A stretch of DNA of 64,000 nucleotides from contig CAKPLP010000004.1 of assembly GCA_934167695.1 (NCBI GenBank), positions 1 to 64,000 of the forward strand, read 5' to 3'. A program made the position numbers and the translations under genes. Numbering within the stretch: position 1 is the stretch's first letter; each line of letters opens with the position of its first letter. The notes beneath the pieces are model-generated. The model searched no databases and was not told the DNA's origin. It was given only the letters and a program-made list of their open reading frames with translations. Source of the stretch: an uncultured Bacilli bacterium (GTDB lineage Bacteria; Bacillota_I; Bacilli_A; RF39; UBA660). Positions 33,253 to 41,600 of the stretch are shown here, piece after piece.

Positions 33253-34623
33253 TTAAAATTGTATTTTAGATAAGACATAATTTTCTACTTCATCTAAAGG
33301 CAAAACAATTTGCTCCATAGTATCTCTATCTCTTAAAGTAACAGTTTTATTGTTAATGGTTTCATCATCTATAGTAATACAATAAGGTGTTCCAATCGCA
33401 TCTTGTCTTCTATAACGTTTTCCAATAGAACCAGCCTCATCATAACTACACATAAACTTTTTAGATAATTCCTGATAAATTTCTTCTGCTTTTTCACTAT
33501 GATACTTTTTTGCAAGAGGTAAAACAGCTAATTTATAAGGAGCTATATATGGATTAAATTTCATTAACTCTCTTTCTTCTCCATTAGCAAGTGTTTCCTT
33601 GCAATAAGAATTATCAAGTATAGCAAGTGTTAATCTATCACATCCAACAGTAGATTCTATTATGTATGGAATAAATTTTTCTCCTGTCTCTGGATCTAAA
33701 TACTGTTGAGAAACTTTTGAATACTCTTCGTGACGAGATAAATCATAATTAGTTCTATTATGGGTACCATTTACTTCTCCCCATCCAAAGCAGTATTTAT
33801 ATTCTATATCACATGCTTCTTTAGCATAATGAGCTAATTTTTCATGATCATGGAATCTTAACTTATTATCTGAAATTCCTAAATCTACAAAATATTTTTT
33901 AGCATAATCTTTAAAATATTGATAAATTTCAGAATCATTTCCTTCTTTACAAAAAGTCTGATATTCCATTTGTTCAAATTCAATAGTTCTAAAAGTAAAA
34001 TTACCGGGAGTAATTTCATTTCTAAAAGCTTTTCCTATTTGTCCTATACTAAATGGTAACTTAGCTCGCATACTACGTTGTACATTTAAAAAATTAACAT
34101 ACTCTCCTTGAGCATTTTCAGGACGTAGATACACTTTATTTTTTCCATCTTCTACTACACCACGATGAGTTTCAAACATTAAATTAAATTGTCTAATATC
34201 TGTAAAATTACTCTTACCACATTTTGGACAAGGTACTTTATGAGTACGAATATAATCCATCATTTCATCTTGACTCATACCATCAGCATGAGCATCTTCA
34301 TCAAAATCATCAATCAAGTTATCTGCACGATGTCTAGTTTTACATTCCTTACAATCTATTAAAGGATCTGAAAAACTAGCAACATGACCGCTGGCTTCCC
34401 AAACTCTTGGATGCATCAATATAGCAGCATCAACTTCATACGCATTTTTTCTCTCTTGGATAAATCTTTTTCTCCAAGAATCCTTTATATTATTTTTTAA
34501 ACGAGATCCAAGAGGACCATAATCCCACGTATTTGCAAGACCACCATATATTTCACTACCTTGAAATATAAATCCATATTGCTTACAATAATTTACTAAT
34601 TTTTCCATTGTTAACTCTTCCAT
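33253..34623 (-). CDS. glyQS: Glycyl-tRNA synthetase (dimeric alpha-2 type)
   Basis: Class II synthetase of the single-polypeptide type. The N-terminal motif-1 region reads YGGLANTWDYGPLGSRLKNNIKDSW; motif 2 is visible in KAFRNEITPGNFTFRTIEFEQMEY; motif 3 is TVGCDRLTLAIL. The insertion with CKECKTRH and CPKCGKSNF carries paired Cys suited to zinc. The C-terminal anticodon-binding domain has YKLAVLPLAKK and GTPYCITIDDET. The 456 residues match the usual size of bacterial GlyQS of this class. It is monocistronic behind its own T-box, with AGGAGG before the ATG. Confidence 0.97.
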   Translation of the reverse strand: MEELTMEKLVNYCKQYGFIFQGSEIYGGLANTWDYGPLGSRLKNNIKDSWRKRFIQERKNAYEVDAAILMHPRVWEASGHVASFSDPLIDCKECKTRHRADNLIDDFDEDAHADGMSQDEMMDYIRTHKVPCPKCGKSNFTDIRQFNLMFETHRGVVEDGKNKVYLRPENAQGEYVNFLNVQRSMRAKLPFSIGQIGKAFRNEITPGNFTFRTIEFEQMEYQTFCKEGNDSEIYQYFKDYAKKYFVDLGISDNKLRFHDHEKLAHYAKEACDIEYKYCFGWGEVNGTHNRTNYDLSRHEEYSKVSQQYLDPETGEKFIPYIIESTVGCDRLTLAILDNSYCKETLANGEERELMKFNPYIAPYKLAVLPLAKKYHSEKAEEIYQELSKKFMCSYDEAGSIGKRYRRQDAIGTPYCITIDDETINNKTVTLRDRDTMEQIVLPLDEVENYVLSKIQF

Positions 34624-34639
34624 AATATTCCTCCTAAAA

Positions 34640-34762
34640 AATAAAAAGAACTCTTAAAAAATATAAGGACGAGTCAACCCCGCGGTTCCACCTTATTTAT
34701 TCTAAAAGAATCCCTTTAAAATTTATATAGCTAAGAGTTTCCAAGCTCTATCATCGCTTTTC
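34640..34762 (-). promoter_or_regulatory. Glycine T-box leader with very short Stem I
   Basis: The core AAGGTGGAACCGCGGGG (about 34679-34695) and its CGTCCTTA partner are clear on the minus strand. From the expected start (~34762) only about 65 bases precede it, too few for a normal Stem I. They form one small hairpin (AGAG 34746-34749, CTCT 34734-34737) with GGA, a Gly codon, in the loop at 34740-34742, then a Stem III-like ATTCTTTTAGAAT hairpin. The arm before the T run (34649-34656) is an eight-base perfect complement of 34732-34739, within the specifier hairpin, suggesting the terminator competes with that hairpin. Confidence 0.85.
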
Positions 34763-34768
34763 ATACTA

Positions 34769-34797
34769 ATTATATTAAATTTCTTCTTTATATGCAA
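34769..34797 (-). promoter_or_regulatory. Promoter of the glyQS T-box transcript
   Basis: TTGCAT (34792-34797) and TATAAT (34769-34774) with a 17-base spacer. The -35 and most of the spacer overlap the last codons of murI, so the leader cannot extend further upstream. Confidence 0.75.
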
Positions 34798-35515
34798 GAT
34801 AAAAAAATAATTTTTCCTTAGTTTTATCATTAGAAGAATCAAAAAATTCAACATGACCCTCACCCTCACTTTTTAAAATCTTCTTATCTATACAAATTCT
34901 TTTAGTTTCAGCACTCACCCCTTTACTTCCATCGAAAAAATTAACATTTCCTAAAATAGAGTTTATTTCTTTTTTTATCAAAGGATAATGAGTACATCCT
35001 AAAACAACATTTTCAACACCCTTATATTTTCCAATCTTACTAACTAAATACACCTCTATAGCCTCACTATTACAATTCTCAATCAAATCTGCAAGTCCAC
35101 TGCAACTACAAAGTATTGTATTATGATTATCATATTTATTATATAACTCTAAAAAATGTTTACTTTCTATAGTTGCTTTAGTAGCCATCACTAACGTCTT
35201 TTTTTCTCTAGCATAATCATATACCATTTTATACGCCGGTTCGATTGCAATAAAAGGAATATCATACTTTTTTCTTAAATAATCTTTACAAACACTACTA
35301 GCAGTATTACAAGCAATAACAATTACTTCACACCCTTTATCAATTAAATATAAAACAACATCATCTACAATTTTTATAAGTTCTTCACTATTCTTATCAC
35401 CATAAGGATTATTAATTGAATCAGAATAATACAAATAATCTTGATGTGGTAACACCTTCAATAATTCATGTAAAACTGTAACACCACCTATACCAGAATC
35501 AAATATACCTATCAT
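34775..35515 (-). CDS. murI: Glutamate racemase
   Basis: Supplies D-glutamate for peptidoglycan. The 246-residue protein starts IGIFDSGIGGVTVLHEL, then YSDSINNPYG; the two catalytic cysteines are Cys69 in VIACNTASS and Cys174 in VVLGCTHYPLI, both in normal context. Length is slightly below the usual 265. It follows the DUF5662 gene by four bases and its end overlaps the glyQS promoter. Its presence indicates a cell wall. Confidence 0.96.
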   Translation of the reverse strand: MIGIFDSGIGGVTVLHELLKVLPHQDYLYYSDSINNPYGDKNSEELIKIVDDVVLYLIDKGCEVIVIACNTASSVCKDYLRKKYDIPFIAIEPAYKMVYDYAREKKTLVMATKATIESKHFLELYNKYDNHNTILCSCSGLADLIENCNSEAIEVYLVSKIGKYKGVENVVLGCTHYPLIKKEINSILGNVNFFDGSKGVSAETKRICIDKKILKSEGEGHVEFFDSSNDKTKEKLFFYLAYKEEI

Positions 35516-35519
35516 TTTA

Positions 35520-36059
35520 TCAGTCCTTTACAATACTTTTATATGTCGCTTTAAAATAACTTTTTCTAAAAACATACTTTTCACCATTATTTTTTAAATC
35601 AAGTAATGCCTTCTCAAGAAATTTACGAGTCATAATATTCATCATATAGCCATACTTCTTTGTTTCTATTAAAAAGTAATCATAAGCATCTCCATCACTA
35701 TATTTATCTCCATTATAATTTTTTGAAGCAGCAACTCTATCACATACCATTTCTACAGCATATTTATAAGGCATAACTGGAACACTTTCACTAGCAACAT
35801 CATACCAATATTCATAATGATGTTTATTACAAGCCTTATGATGAATCCAACTAAGAGAATATCCCTTATCCTTTCTAGCATCAACAATAGGACTATGTTT
35901 TCCATTATAATACTTTACATTTTCAAAAAATTCAGTCTTAGAATACTTCGATAAATCATGTACTAGTCCTCTAAAAAAGATACCTGATTTAGCCGCAAGT
36001 ATAAACACCAAATATCTATGCCTAGATACAGTTTTAAAATGTTCCCAACATTTAATCAT
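35520..36059 (-). CDS. DUF5662 family protein
   Basis: A soluble ~179-residue protein with the pattern of DUF5662: SRHRYLV, FFRGLVHDLSKYSKTEF, WIHHKACNKHHYEYW and MVCDRVAASKNY. The ordered His/Asp residues (HDLSK, HH, HHYEYW, CDR) look like a metal-binding helical fold related to HD hydrolases, but a reaction is not known to me. The ATG at 36059 is taken over a TTG further upstream; the SD (GGTGA) is modest. It directly precedes murI. Confidence 0.8.
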   Translation of the reverse strand: MIKCWEHFKTVSRHRYLVFILAAKSGIFFRGLVHDLSKYSKTEFFENVKYYNGKHSPIVDARKDKGYSLSWIHHKACNKHHYEYWYDVASESVPVMPYKYAVEMVCDRVAASKNYNGDKYSDGDAYDYFLIETKKYGYMMNIMTRKFLEKALLDLKNNGEKYVFRKSYFKATYKSIVKD

Positions 36060-36112
36060 AAATTTCACCAACAAAAATTATACCATAAAAAATAAAGTTA
36101 TAAAACATAACC

Positions 36113-36310
36113 TTATTTTTGTTTATTAGTAAAACTATTATAATTAACATTATCATTTAACATTAAATCGAGTTCACTATCATACTTTGCATTTCTCTTT
36201 TCTTGATATTCTTTATCAATTTTTACATCAATATCATGCTGTTTAATTATAGCATCACGTATTTGAAATATAATTTGCTGATTATCATAAACAGTAATAT
36301 CATTCATCAT
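36113..36310 (-). CDS. Small hypothetical protein (65 aa)
   Basis: No family recognised. A short soluble, charged protein (KQHDIDVKIDKEYQEKRNAK in the middle). The AAGGAG SD nine bases before the ATG and normal codon use make it likely to be real. It stands alone between a polymerase-like membrane protein and the DUF5662 gene. Confidence 0.6.
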   Translation of the reverse strand: MMNDITVYDNQQIIFQIRDAIIKQHDIDVKIDKEYQEKRNAKYDSELDLMLNDNVNYNSFTNKQK

Positions 36311-36369
36311 AATACCATTCTCCTTAATATAATTATACTACCATAATTGTATCACAATAATATCCAATT

Positions 36370-37518
36370 TCAAGTATTATTACTATTATTTAAAATTAAT
36401 CCAAAATAAATACTAACTGCAGGGCTTAATAAAACATGACCAGAAGTAAGAGATATTAAAATTAATATTATTAGTGATATTAAGCTATCAGTATTAACTA
36501 TCCTATTATTTTTAATAATTAGAATATTAATAAATATAAAAACTAAAAATCCTATTAATCCATATCTTATAATAATATCTAATATATCTATTTCAATCAT
36601 TTTAACACTAATTTCCTGCATGCCTATTCCCAATAGCTGTCTAAATATATCCTGTTTAAAAAAATATTTAAAATTAGTAATCATAAAACCAATTCTATCA
36701 TTATATATAACTTTATTTACAAACTCAAATGATATTATATTTTTTACCTTAAAAAAGTTCTTCTGTACAATCATGTTTTGATAAGTTCTAGTTTTGGTAA
36801 ATAAATAAACTCCACCTATTAATAAAAATATAAATATTAAAGCTATTATTATTTTTTGATTCTTACTTCTTTTAAAAAACAGATTTTCTCTTTCCTGAAA
36901 TAATAAATAAAATATTCCAAAAAGTACCCCTCCAAATAAAACTTTAGTACCAATCAATAAAGAACTTCCTATAATCATCAAAAATAAAATTAACAATAGT
37001 ATAAATTTTTTATTATTTTTTAAATAACTAAATACTATTGGTATTAAACAAGTAATTATAGCACTAAATTCATTTATTGAAGAGAAAACACCCTTAAATC
37101 CACTTTTTCCAATAGCCTTTACATACGCATCTACACCAATACCAGTAATATAAGAAATATAATATATTACTAAATAAGTAAAAACAATTATAGTTAAAAT
37201 TTTATTTCGATCAACAGGTAAAAGAAAATCTTTAAAAAATAACATACTAATAGGTAAATATAAAAACTTCAATATATTTGAACAAATAGATACCAAAGAT
37301 ATATTTAAATAAAAATATTGAAATAAAAATAACACTACAGAAAAAATGAGAAGTGGTATTAAATATTTATTATTTTTTTTCTTATATAATAAGTATATAA
37401 TTGAACCAGTTAAAAACAGGGTTCTACATATTATATTTAGTGGATTATTATAAAAACTAAACACATCAAGGATCGGACCAAGAAATAAAAAAACACACAC
37501 TAAATATTTTTCTATCAC
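36370..37518 (-). CDS. O-antigen ligase / polysaccharide polymerase-like membrane protein
   Basis: A 382-residue protein with about ten membrane helices. The order of features fits the O-antigen ligase/Wzy-like superfamily: FKGVFSSINEFSAIITCLIP mid-protein, GSSLLIGTKVLFGGV, a long loop with NDRIGFMITNFKYF and LLGIGMQEI, then C-terminal helices. These proteins join or polymerise surface glycans on the outer face of the membrane. No glycosyltransferase cluster is adjacent, so the substrate is unknown. Confidence 0.8.
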   Translation of the reverse strand: MIEKYLVCVFLFLGPILDVFSFYNNPLNIICRTLFLTGSIIYLLYKKKNNKYLIPLLIFSVVLFLFQYFYLNISLVSICSNILKFLYLPISMLFFKDFLLPVDRNKILTIIVFTYLVIYYISYITGIGVDAYVKAIGKSGFKGVFSSINEFSAIITCLIPIVFSYLKNNKKFILLLILFLMIIGSSLLIGTKVLFGGVLFGIFYLLFQERENLFFKRSKNQKIIIALIFIFLLIGGVYLFTKTRTYQNMIVQKNFFKVKNIISFEFVNKVIYNDRIGFMITNFKYFFKQDIFRQLLGIGMQEISVKMIEIDILDIIIRYGLIGFLVFIFINILIIKNNRIVNTDSLISLIILILISLTSGHVLLSPAVSIYFGLILNNSNNT

Positions 37519-37582
37519 AAAACACCTCCATTATCTAAATATATTATACATACTATTTCAAAAAAAAACTATATTTTTACAC

Positions 37583-37606
37583 AAAAAAGGATGACTATAT
37601 CATCCT
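37583..37606 (-). terminator. Terminator of tRNA-Glu
   Basis: AGGATGA and TCATCCT pair around TATAG, followed on the minus strand by six Ts. Confidence 0.9.
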
Positions 37607-37617
37607 AAATATCATTA

Positions 37618-37694
37618 TGGTAGTCTGTACGGAATTCGAATCCGTGAATGTTGCCTTGAGAGGGCAATGTGTTAAGCCACTTCACCAACAGACC
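37618..37694 (-). tRNA. tRNA-Glu (anticodon CUC)
   Basis: The minus strand folds as a complete tRNA with encoded CCA: acceptor GGTCTGT/ACAGACT (G1-U72 as in other Gram-positive tRNA-Glu), D stem GTG/CAC, anticodon stem TTGCC/GGCAA around CTCTCAA giving CUC for GAG codons, and T stem ACGGA/TCCGT around TTCGAAT. It is a separate unit with its own terminator. Confidence 0.95.
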
Positions 37695-37741
37695 ATAAAA
37701 TCTTCATCACAAAAGACAATAATATTTTACCACAATTTTTT

Positions 37742-38473
37742 TTATTTGACAACACCCCTATTTTTAATTGATATATTATCTACAATATATTCACCAGAAT
37801 AATTACTATCTAAATTATTCATTTCACTTTTAATTTTGTTAATCTCTTCTTCCTTACAACTTAACTCCTTACTATTCATATTCAAAAAACGCATTGTAAG
37901 TAAATTAAACATATAACTATCAAGTTTAAAATCAACATATCCAACTTGATCTATATATTTCTTTATATCAGTTCTAATCCATGAAGGCTTCATATCATCA
38001 ATAAAAACATTATCAATATCAGAAAAACAGACATCATAATTGTTTTTTCTATTGGATACTTGGATATTATCCTCCTTAATATCACCATAAACAACACCAC
38101 GATCATGAAATTGATCTAGTTCATTTCTAAGACTTTTCAAAAATAATAACTTTTCTGCCTCTGGTAAATCGTTATACTGTGATAGTTTTCTACTATTAAG
38201 TTTCAAATTCATTACATATCCTAAAAAAGTATTATCATAATATACCAAATCATATATCTTTATATTTTCAGAGAATGCTCTTTCATAAACTTTTTTTATC
38301 ATTTCTTCCTTTGTTTTTCTTTCATCCTCAAAATTAAATAAAAACATCTTAAATAACTTATAATCACCATCACGATCTACAAATGCATATAACTTAGATT
38401 CACCACCTTTATACGTTGGTCTACTACTTAAAATTTTGCAATATTGATCATCATTTAAATTAACAATCGCCAT
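37742..38473 (-). CDS. Minimal eukaryote-like protein kinase
   Basis: The 243-residue soluble protein has kinase landmarks: a short glycine-rich loop region KGGES (22-26), a beta-3 Lys candidate at 39-42 (KLFK), the catalytic loop VVYGDIKEDN with Asp131, Lys133 and Asn136, and DID (152-154) in place of DFG. After this only ~90 residues remain, so the C-lobe is short and there is no membrane segment or PASTA domain. The catalytic residues look intact, so activity is plausible; lipopolysaccharide-kinase or aminoglycoside-kinase relatives are alternatives. It stands alone. Confidence 0.75.
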   Translation of the reverse strand: MAIVNLNDDQYCKILSSRPTYKGGESKLYAFVDRDGDYKLFKMFLFNFEDERKTKEEMIKKVYERAFSENIKIYDLVYYDNTFLGYVMNLKLNSRKLSQYNDLPEAEKLLFLKSLRNELDQFHDRGVVYGDIKEDNIQVSNRKNNYDVCFSDIDNVFIDDMKPSWIRTDIKKYIDQVGYVDFKLDSYMFNLLTMRFLNMNSKELSCKEEEINKIKSEMNNLDSNYSGEYIVDNISIKNRGVVK

Positions 38474-38594
38474 TTTATCACCCTATTTCTATAAAAATTA
38501 TATCATTTTTCACCAAAAATTAAAAATAATTATGTTCACAAAATTAAAAAAATGTTAAAATAAGAATACATTAATTACAGGGAAGAGGAAAAAT

Positions 38595-39116
38595 ATGTTA
38601 AATTTAGATGATTATTATTTGGGATTAATATTAGCACATCCAGATTATTACAAAAACAAAAAAAGAGAGAGATTATTTCAAGGGGTATCCTATGATCCAT
38701 TTATAGAAATTCCAAAAGAAATTGCCATAACAATGGGAGTTATAACATTACTTCGAAAAGCAAATGATAAGTATTACGATGAAGAAAATTCTATCTGGGA
38801 AAACGAATTAAGTTATACTTTAGGACAAACAAACCATCTTGGTATTACATTAGCCTACGTAAAACCATTTAAAGAAAGCTATCAAGAAAAAGCTACTGTT
38901 TACCAAGAAGAAGAACTAGAAAATGACATAGATAAAAAATTAGATGCAATTTTTAATCATTCATATTATATTACCCATTCAAAATTAACAAGAAAAGATA
39001 AAATAATAACAATCACTGAATATCCAAAAGATGCTGTTAGAAATGAATATTTACAACAATTATTAGGTAAAAAAGATTATGAAAACCTACATCAAAAAAC
39101 TCTAAAAAAAGAATAG
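38595..39116 (+). CDS. Uncharacterised protein (173 aa)
   Basis: No family recognised. The soluble protein is charged, with an N-terminal LDDYYLGLILAHPDYY, a central NELSYTLGQTNHLGITLAYVK and a Lys/Glu-rich C-terminus. A GGAAGAGG SD-like run precedes the ATG. It converges on gltX and shares a terminator with it. Confidence 0.65.
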   Translation: MLNLDDYYLGLILAHPDYYKNKKRERLFQGVSYDPFIEIPKEIAITMGVITLLRKANDKYYDEENSIWENELSYTLGQTNHLGITLAYVKPFKESYQEKATVYQEEELENDIDKKLDAIFNHSYYITHSKLTRKDKIITITEYPKDAVRNEYLQQLLGKKDYENLHQKTLKKE

Positions 39117-39154
39117 AAGATTATCTATTACGATAAAATTCTATTCTTTTTTTT
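39104..39154. terminator. Bidirectional terminator between the 38595 gene and gltX
   Basis: AAAAAAAGAATAGAA (39104-39118) and TTCTATTCTTTTTTT (39139-39153) are perfect inverted repeats around a 20-base loop, with T runs for both directions. Confidence 0.85.
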
Positions 39155-40761
39155 ATTTCATCTTTTCCTAATATTTTCAAAATATCATATAAACTAGGAG
39201 TTTTAACTCTTCCGGTTATAACATATCGAAGTGCTTCACATATAGTTCCAATATGTCCTTTATATTGTTCCGGATTATTTTTATACTCTTTAGTGCTAGC
39301 AGCATAACCATTCAAAGAGGCAAAACCTTGAATTTTAGCATACCATTCATCCTGAGTATCAGAAACACTGTAAACTTCCAAATATTTATCTAAAATATCA
39401 CAATCTATTTCTGTTAAAACATCATCATAAGAATCTTCTTTATAAAATAGTTCATTAAAAATATAACTAGATTCTTTTTTAATATCCTTATAAGTAGCAA
39501 TATCTTTTCTAGGTCGTTTTCCATTTCTTTCTATATCTAAAAATGATACTAAATTTTCTTTATTAGAAACCATTAAATTATAAAAATCTTCATCATACTT
39601 TTTGTAATATTTAAGACTATCTTCATAAATTTGAGAAGCACTAAGTCTAGAGAAATATGTACGACATATATTATTTAATTTTTCAGTATCAAATAAGGTA
39701 CCACCTGTAGGCATTTTTTTAAATGAAAAATTAAATTCCATGTAAGACTTATCACTATTTTGTAAATACCATTCTTCAAAATTAGTATTAATAATAGTAG
39801 CTAAGAAAAGCTTTACAGCCTCTACAGGAATACCTGCTTCTTCATAAAAACTTACAGAAAATTCTGGGTCTTTTCTTTTACTTAATTTTCTAACATTTCC
39901 GTTTTCTTTTTTAGTAAGTGGAGCATAATGTGCATATTTAAAGGGTTTAAATCCTAACATTTGGCATAGTTGTAAATGTTTTGGATAACTAGGAACCCAT
40001 TCATCTCCACGGATAACTAAAGTAGTATGCATTAAATGATCATCTACAACATGTGCAAAATGATAAGTTGGAAGTCCATCTTTTTTCATAATTACTTCAT
40101 CAATTATATTTTCTGGTAAAGTTATATCACCCTTAATTAAATCATGTAAAACAACTTGTTTTGACATATCTCCGGGAGACTTAATACGAATAACGTAACT
40201 ATCTCCACTTTCTAGATGCTTCTTAACTTCATCTAAGGAAAGATCACGATCAACAGCATAATACCCATATACACCTATAGCTTCTTTACGAAGTTCTTGT
40301 CCTTCTCTAATTTCTTGTAACTCTTCTTTAGTCATAAAACAAGGATAAGCAAGACCATTACGTAATAAATCTTTAATGTAAACTTGATAAATCTCTTTAC
40401 GCATGCTTTGAACATAAGGAGCATATTCTCCATCAGAAAAAGCCCCTTCACTTGGCATAATTCCATAGTTACTCAAAGTATTTTTTATTAAATCTGAAGC
40501 ACCTTCAACAAAGCGTTCTTGATCAGTATCTTCTAGTCTAACATAAAATATTCCATTACTTTGTTTAGCAAAAATATAATCCAAAAAAGCACTTTCTAAA
40601 TTACCAACATGCATAAATCCAGTAGGACTTGGAGCAAAACGAGTTACTTTTGCACCATCTTCTAAAACTCTTTCAGGATATTTAGCTTCAATTTCTTCTC
40701 TAGTTATTTGAATATTGGGTAATAATAAATCAGCAAGCTCAATTCTCTCTTTTTCAGTCAT
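39121..40761 (-). CDS. gltX: Glutamyl-tRNA synthetase
   Basis: Class I synthetase. The HIGH-type motif is GFMHVGNLE in RFAPSPTGFMHVGNL, and KLSKRKDPEFS supplies the KMSKS-type motif. Other marks include FYVRLEDTDQERFVEGA. At 546 residues it is longer than typical GltX (~485) and carries an N-terminal extension ahead of RFAPSPTG. The start at 40761 has GGAGG eight to nine bases upstream; frames reaching further overlap the tRNA-Gln gene. tRNA-Gln lies 47 bases upstream, so they may be cotranscribed. No glnS is visible, so it may be a non-discriminating enzyme that also charges tRNA-Gln. Confidence 0.94.
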   Translation of the reverse strand: MTEKERIELADLLLPNIQITREEIEAKYPERVLEDGAKVTRFAPSPTGFMHVGNLESAFLDYIFAKQSNGIFYVRLEDTDQERFVEGASDLIKNTLSNYGIMPSEGAFSDGEYAPYVQSMRKEIYQVYIKDLLRNGLAYPCFMTKEELQEIREGQELRKEAIGVYGYYAVDRDLSLDEVKKHLESGDSYVIRIKSPGDMSKQVVLHDLIKGDITLPENIIDEVIMKKDGLPTYHFAHVVDDHLMHTTLVIRGDEWVPSYPKHLQLCQMLGFKPFKYAHYAPLTKKENGNVRKLSKRKDPEFSVSFYEEAGIPVEAVKLFLATIINTNFEEWYLQNSDKSYMEFNFSFKKMPTGGTLFDTEKLNNICRTYFSRLSASQIYEDSLKYYKKYDEDFYNLMVSNKENLVSFLDIERNGKRPRKDIATYKDIKKESSYIFNELFYKEDSYDDVLTEIDCDILDKYLEVYSVSDTQDEWYAKIQGFASLNGYAASTKEYKNNPEQYKGHIGTICEALRYVITGRVKTPSLYDILKILGKDEIKKRIEFYRNR

Positions 40762-40808
40762 AACTATCCTCCATCTATCTATATAAACATAAAATGTAAA
40801 TTCAAAAA

Positions 40809-40883
40809 TGGCTGCTCCAGTTAGATTCGAACTAACGCATAATGCGGTCAGAGCGCATTGCCTTACCACTTGGCCATGGAGCA
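40809..40883 (-). tRNA. tRNA-Gln (anticodon CUG)
   Basis: The minus strand folds as a complete tRNA with CCA: acceptor TGCTCCA/TGGAGCA, seven perfect pairs; D arm GCC/GGC; anticodon stem ATGCG/CGCAT around CTCTGAC giving CUG for CAG codons; T stem GTTAG/CTAAC around TTCGAAT; discriminator G. It lies directly upstream of gltX. Confidence 0.95.
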
Positions 40884-40925
40884 ACATAACATATATATTT
40901 TATACCAAATTTAAAAGTTTTGCAA

Positions 40926-40952
40926 CAAAAAAAAGACTTTTATTTTAGTCTT
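40926..40952 (-). terminator. Terminator after the 40953 gene
   Basis: AAGACT and AGTCTT pair around an AAAATAAA loop, followed on the minus strand by eight Ts. Confidence 0.85.
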
Positions 40953-41468
40953 TTATATATGTCTATTTTGAGTTTTTTTATTGCTTATAACAGGTTGACA
41001 TCCAGTAAGCATTAACATTTTTGTATTATATTCACTGCTTCTAAGATGACGTTCAAATTCAGGACTATCTTCACTAAACATACGTGAATCAGCATTTCTT
41101 AACATAACACTAAATACCTCACTTGAATATCTAGAATCTTCTTCAAATTCAAACATTCCTAAGAAACTTTCAACAGCAACAGCAAGTCTTGGACTTTTTC
41201 TTTGTGTATCTGATTCAAATAAATTATATATTCCTTCAAAACTTAACTCATCACTATTAATCATGTTAAAAAAGCATCTTTTTAAATCTCCAGTATTTTT
41301 ACTTTTATCAACATTAGTTTTTTTCTCACTAGTAGTATCTAACTTCATTGAATATAACTGATTATAAAATACAGCAAGATCATCCTCTTTAACATCATCC
41401 TTTAAACTACAATTAAGCTTAACATAGTCTCCTGTCTCTAAATCAAAATAACAAAATTCTTTAAACAT
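40953..41468 (-). CDS. Uncharacterised acidic protein (171 aa)
   Basis: No family recognised. Residues 1-35 (FKEFCYFDLETGDYVKLNCSL) look strand-rich; a Ser/Lys linker follows, then a helical C-terminal half with FEGIYNLFESD and SFLGMFEFEED. No membrane segment. The start at 41468 follows GGGAGAG; an ATG at 41486 lies ahead of that SD. Monocistronic. Confidence 0.65.
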   Translation of the reverse strand: MFKEFCYFDLETGDYVKLNCSLKDDVKEDDLAVFYNQLYSMKLDTTSEKKTNVDKSKNTGDLKRCFFNMINSDELSFEGIYNLFESDTQRKSPRLAVAVESFLGMFEFEEDSRYSSEVFSVMLRNADSRMFSEDSPEFERHLRSSEYNTKMLMLTGCQPVISNKKTQNRHI

Positions 41469-41554
41469 TTTTTCTCTCCCTTTCATAGCTCACAAACGCC
41501 TAATATTATAGCACGATATTATAATAATTGCAAACATTTTATGATTTTTTTGTC

Positions 41555-41584
41555 AAAAAAAAGGAGAAAAAGCAACTTTTTCTC
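41555..41584 (-). terminator. Terminator of the surface-protein gene
   Basis: GAGAAAAAG and CTTTTTCTC form a perfect nine-pair stem around TTG, followed on the minus strand by eight Ts. Confidence 0.95.
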
Positions 41585-41600
41585 AAATATATATAGTTTT

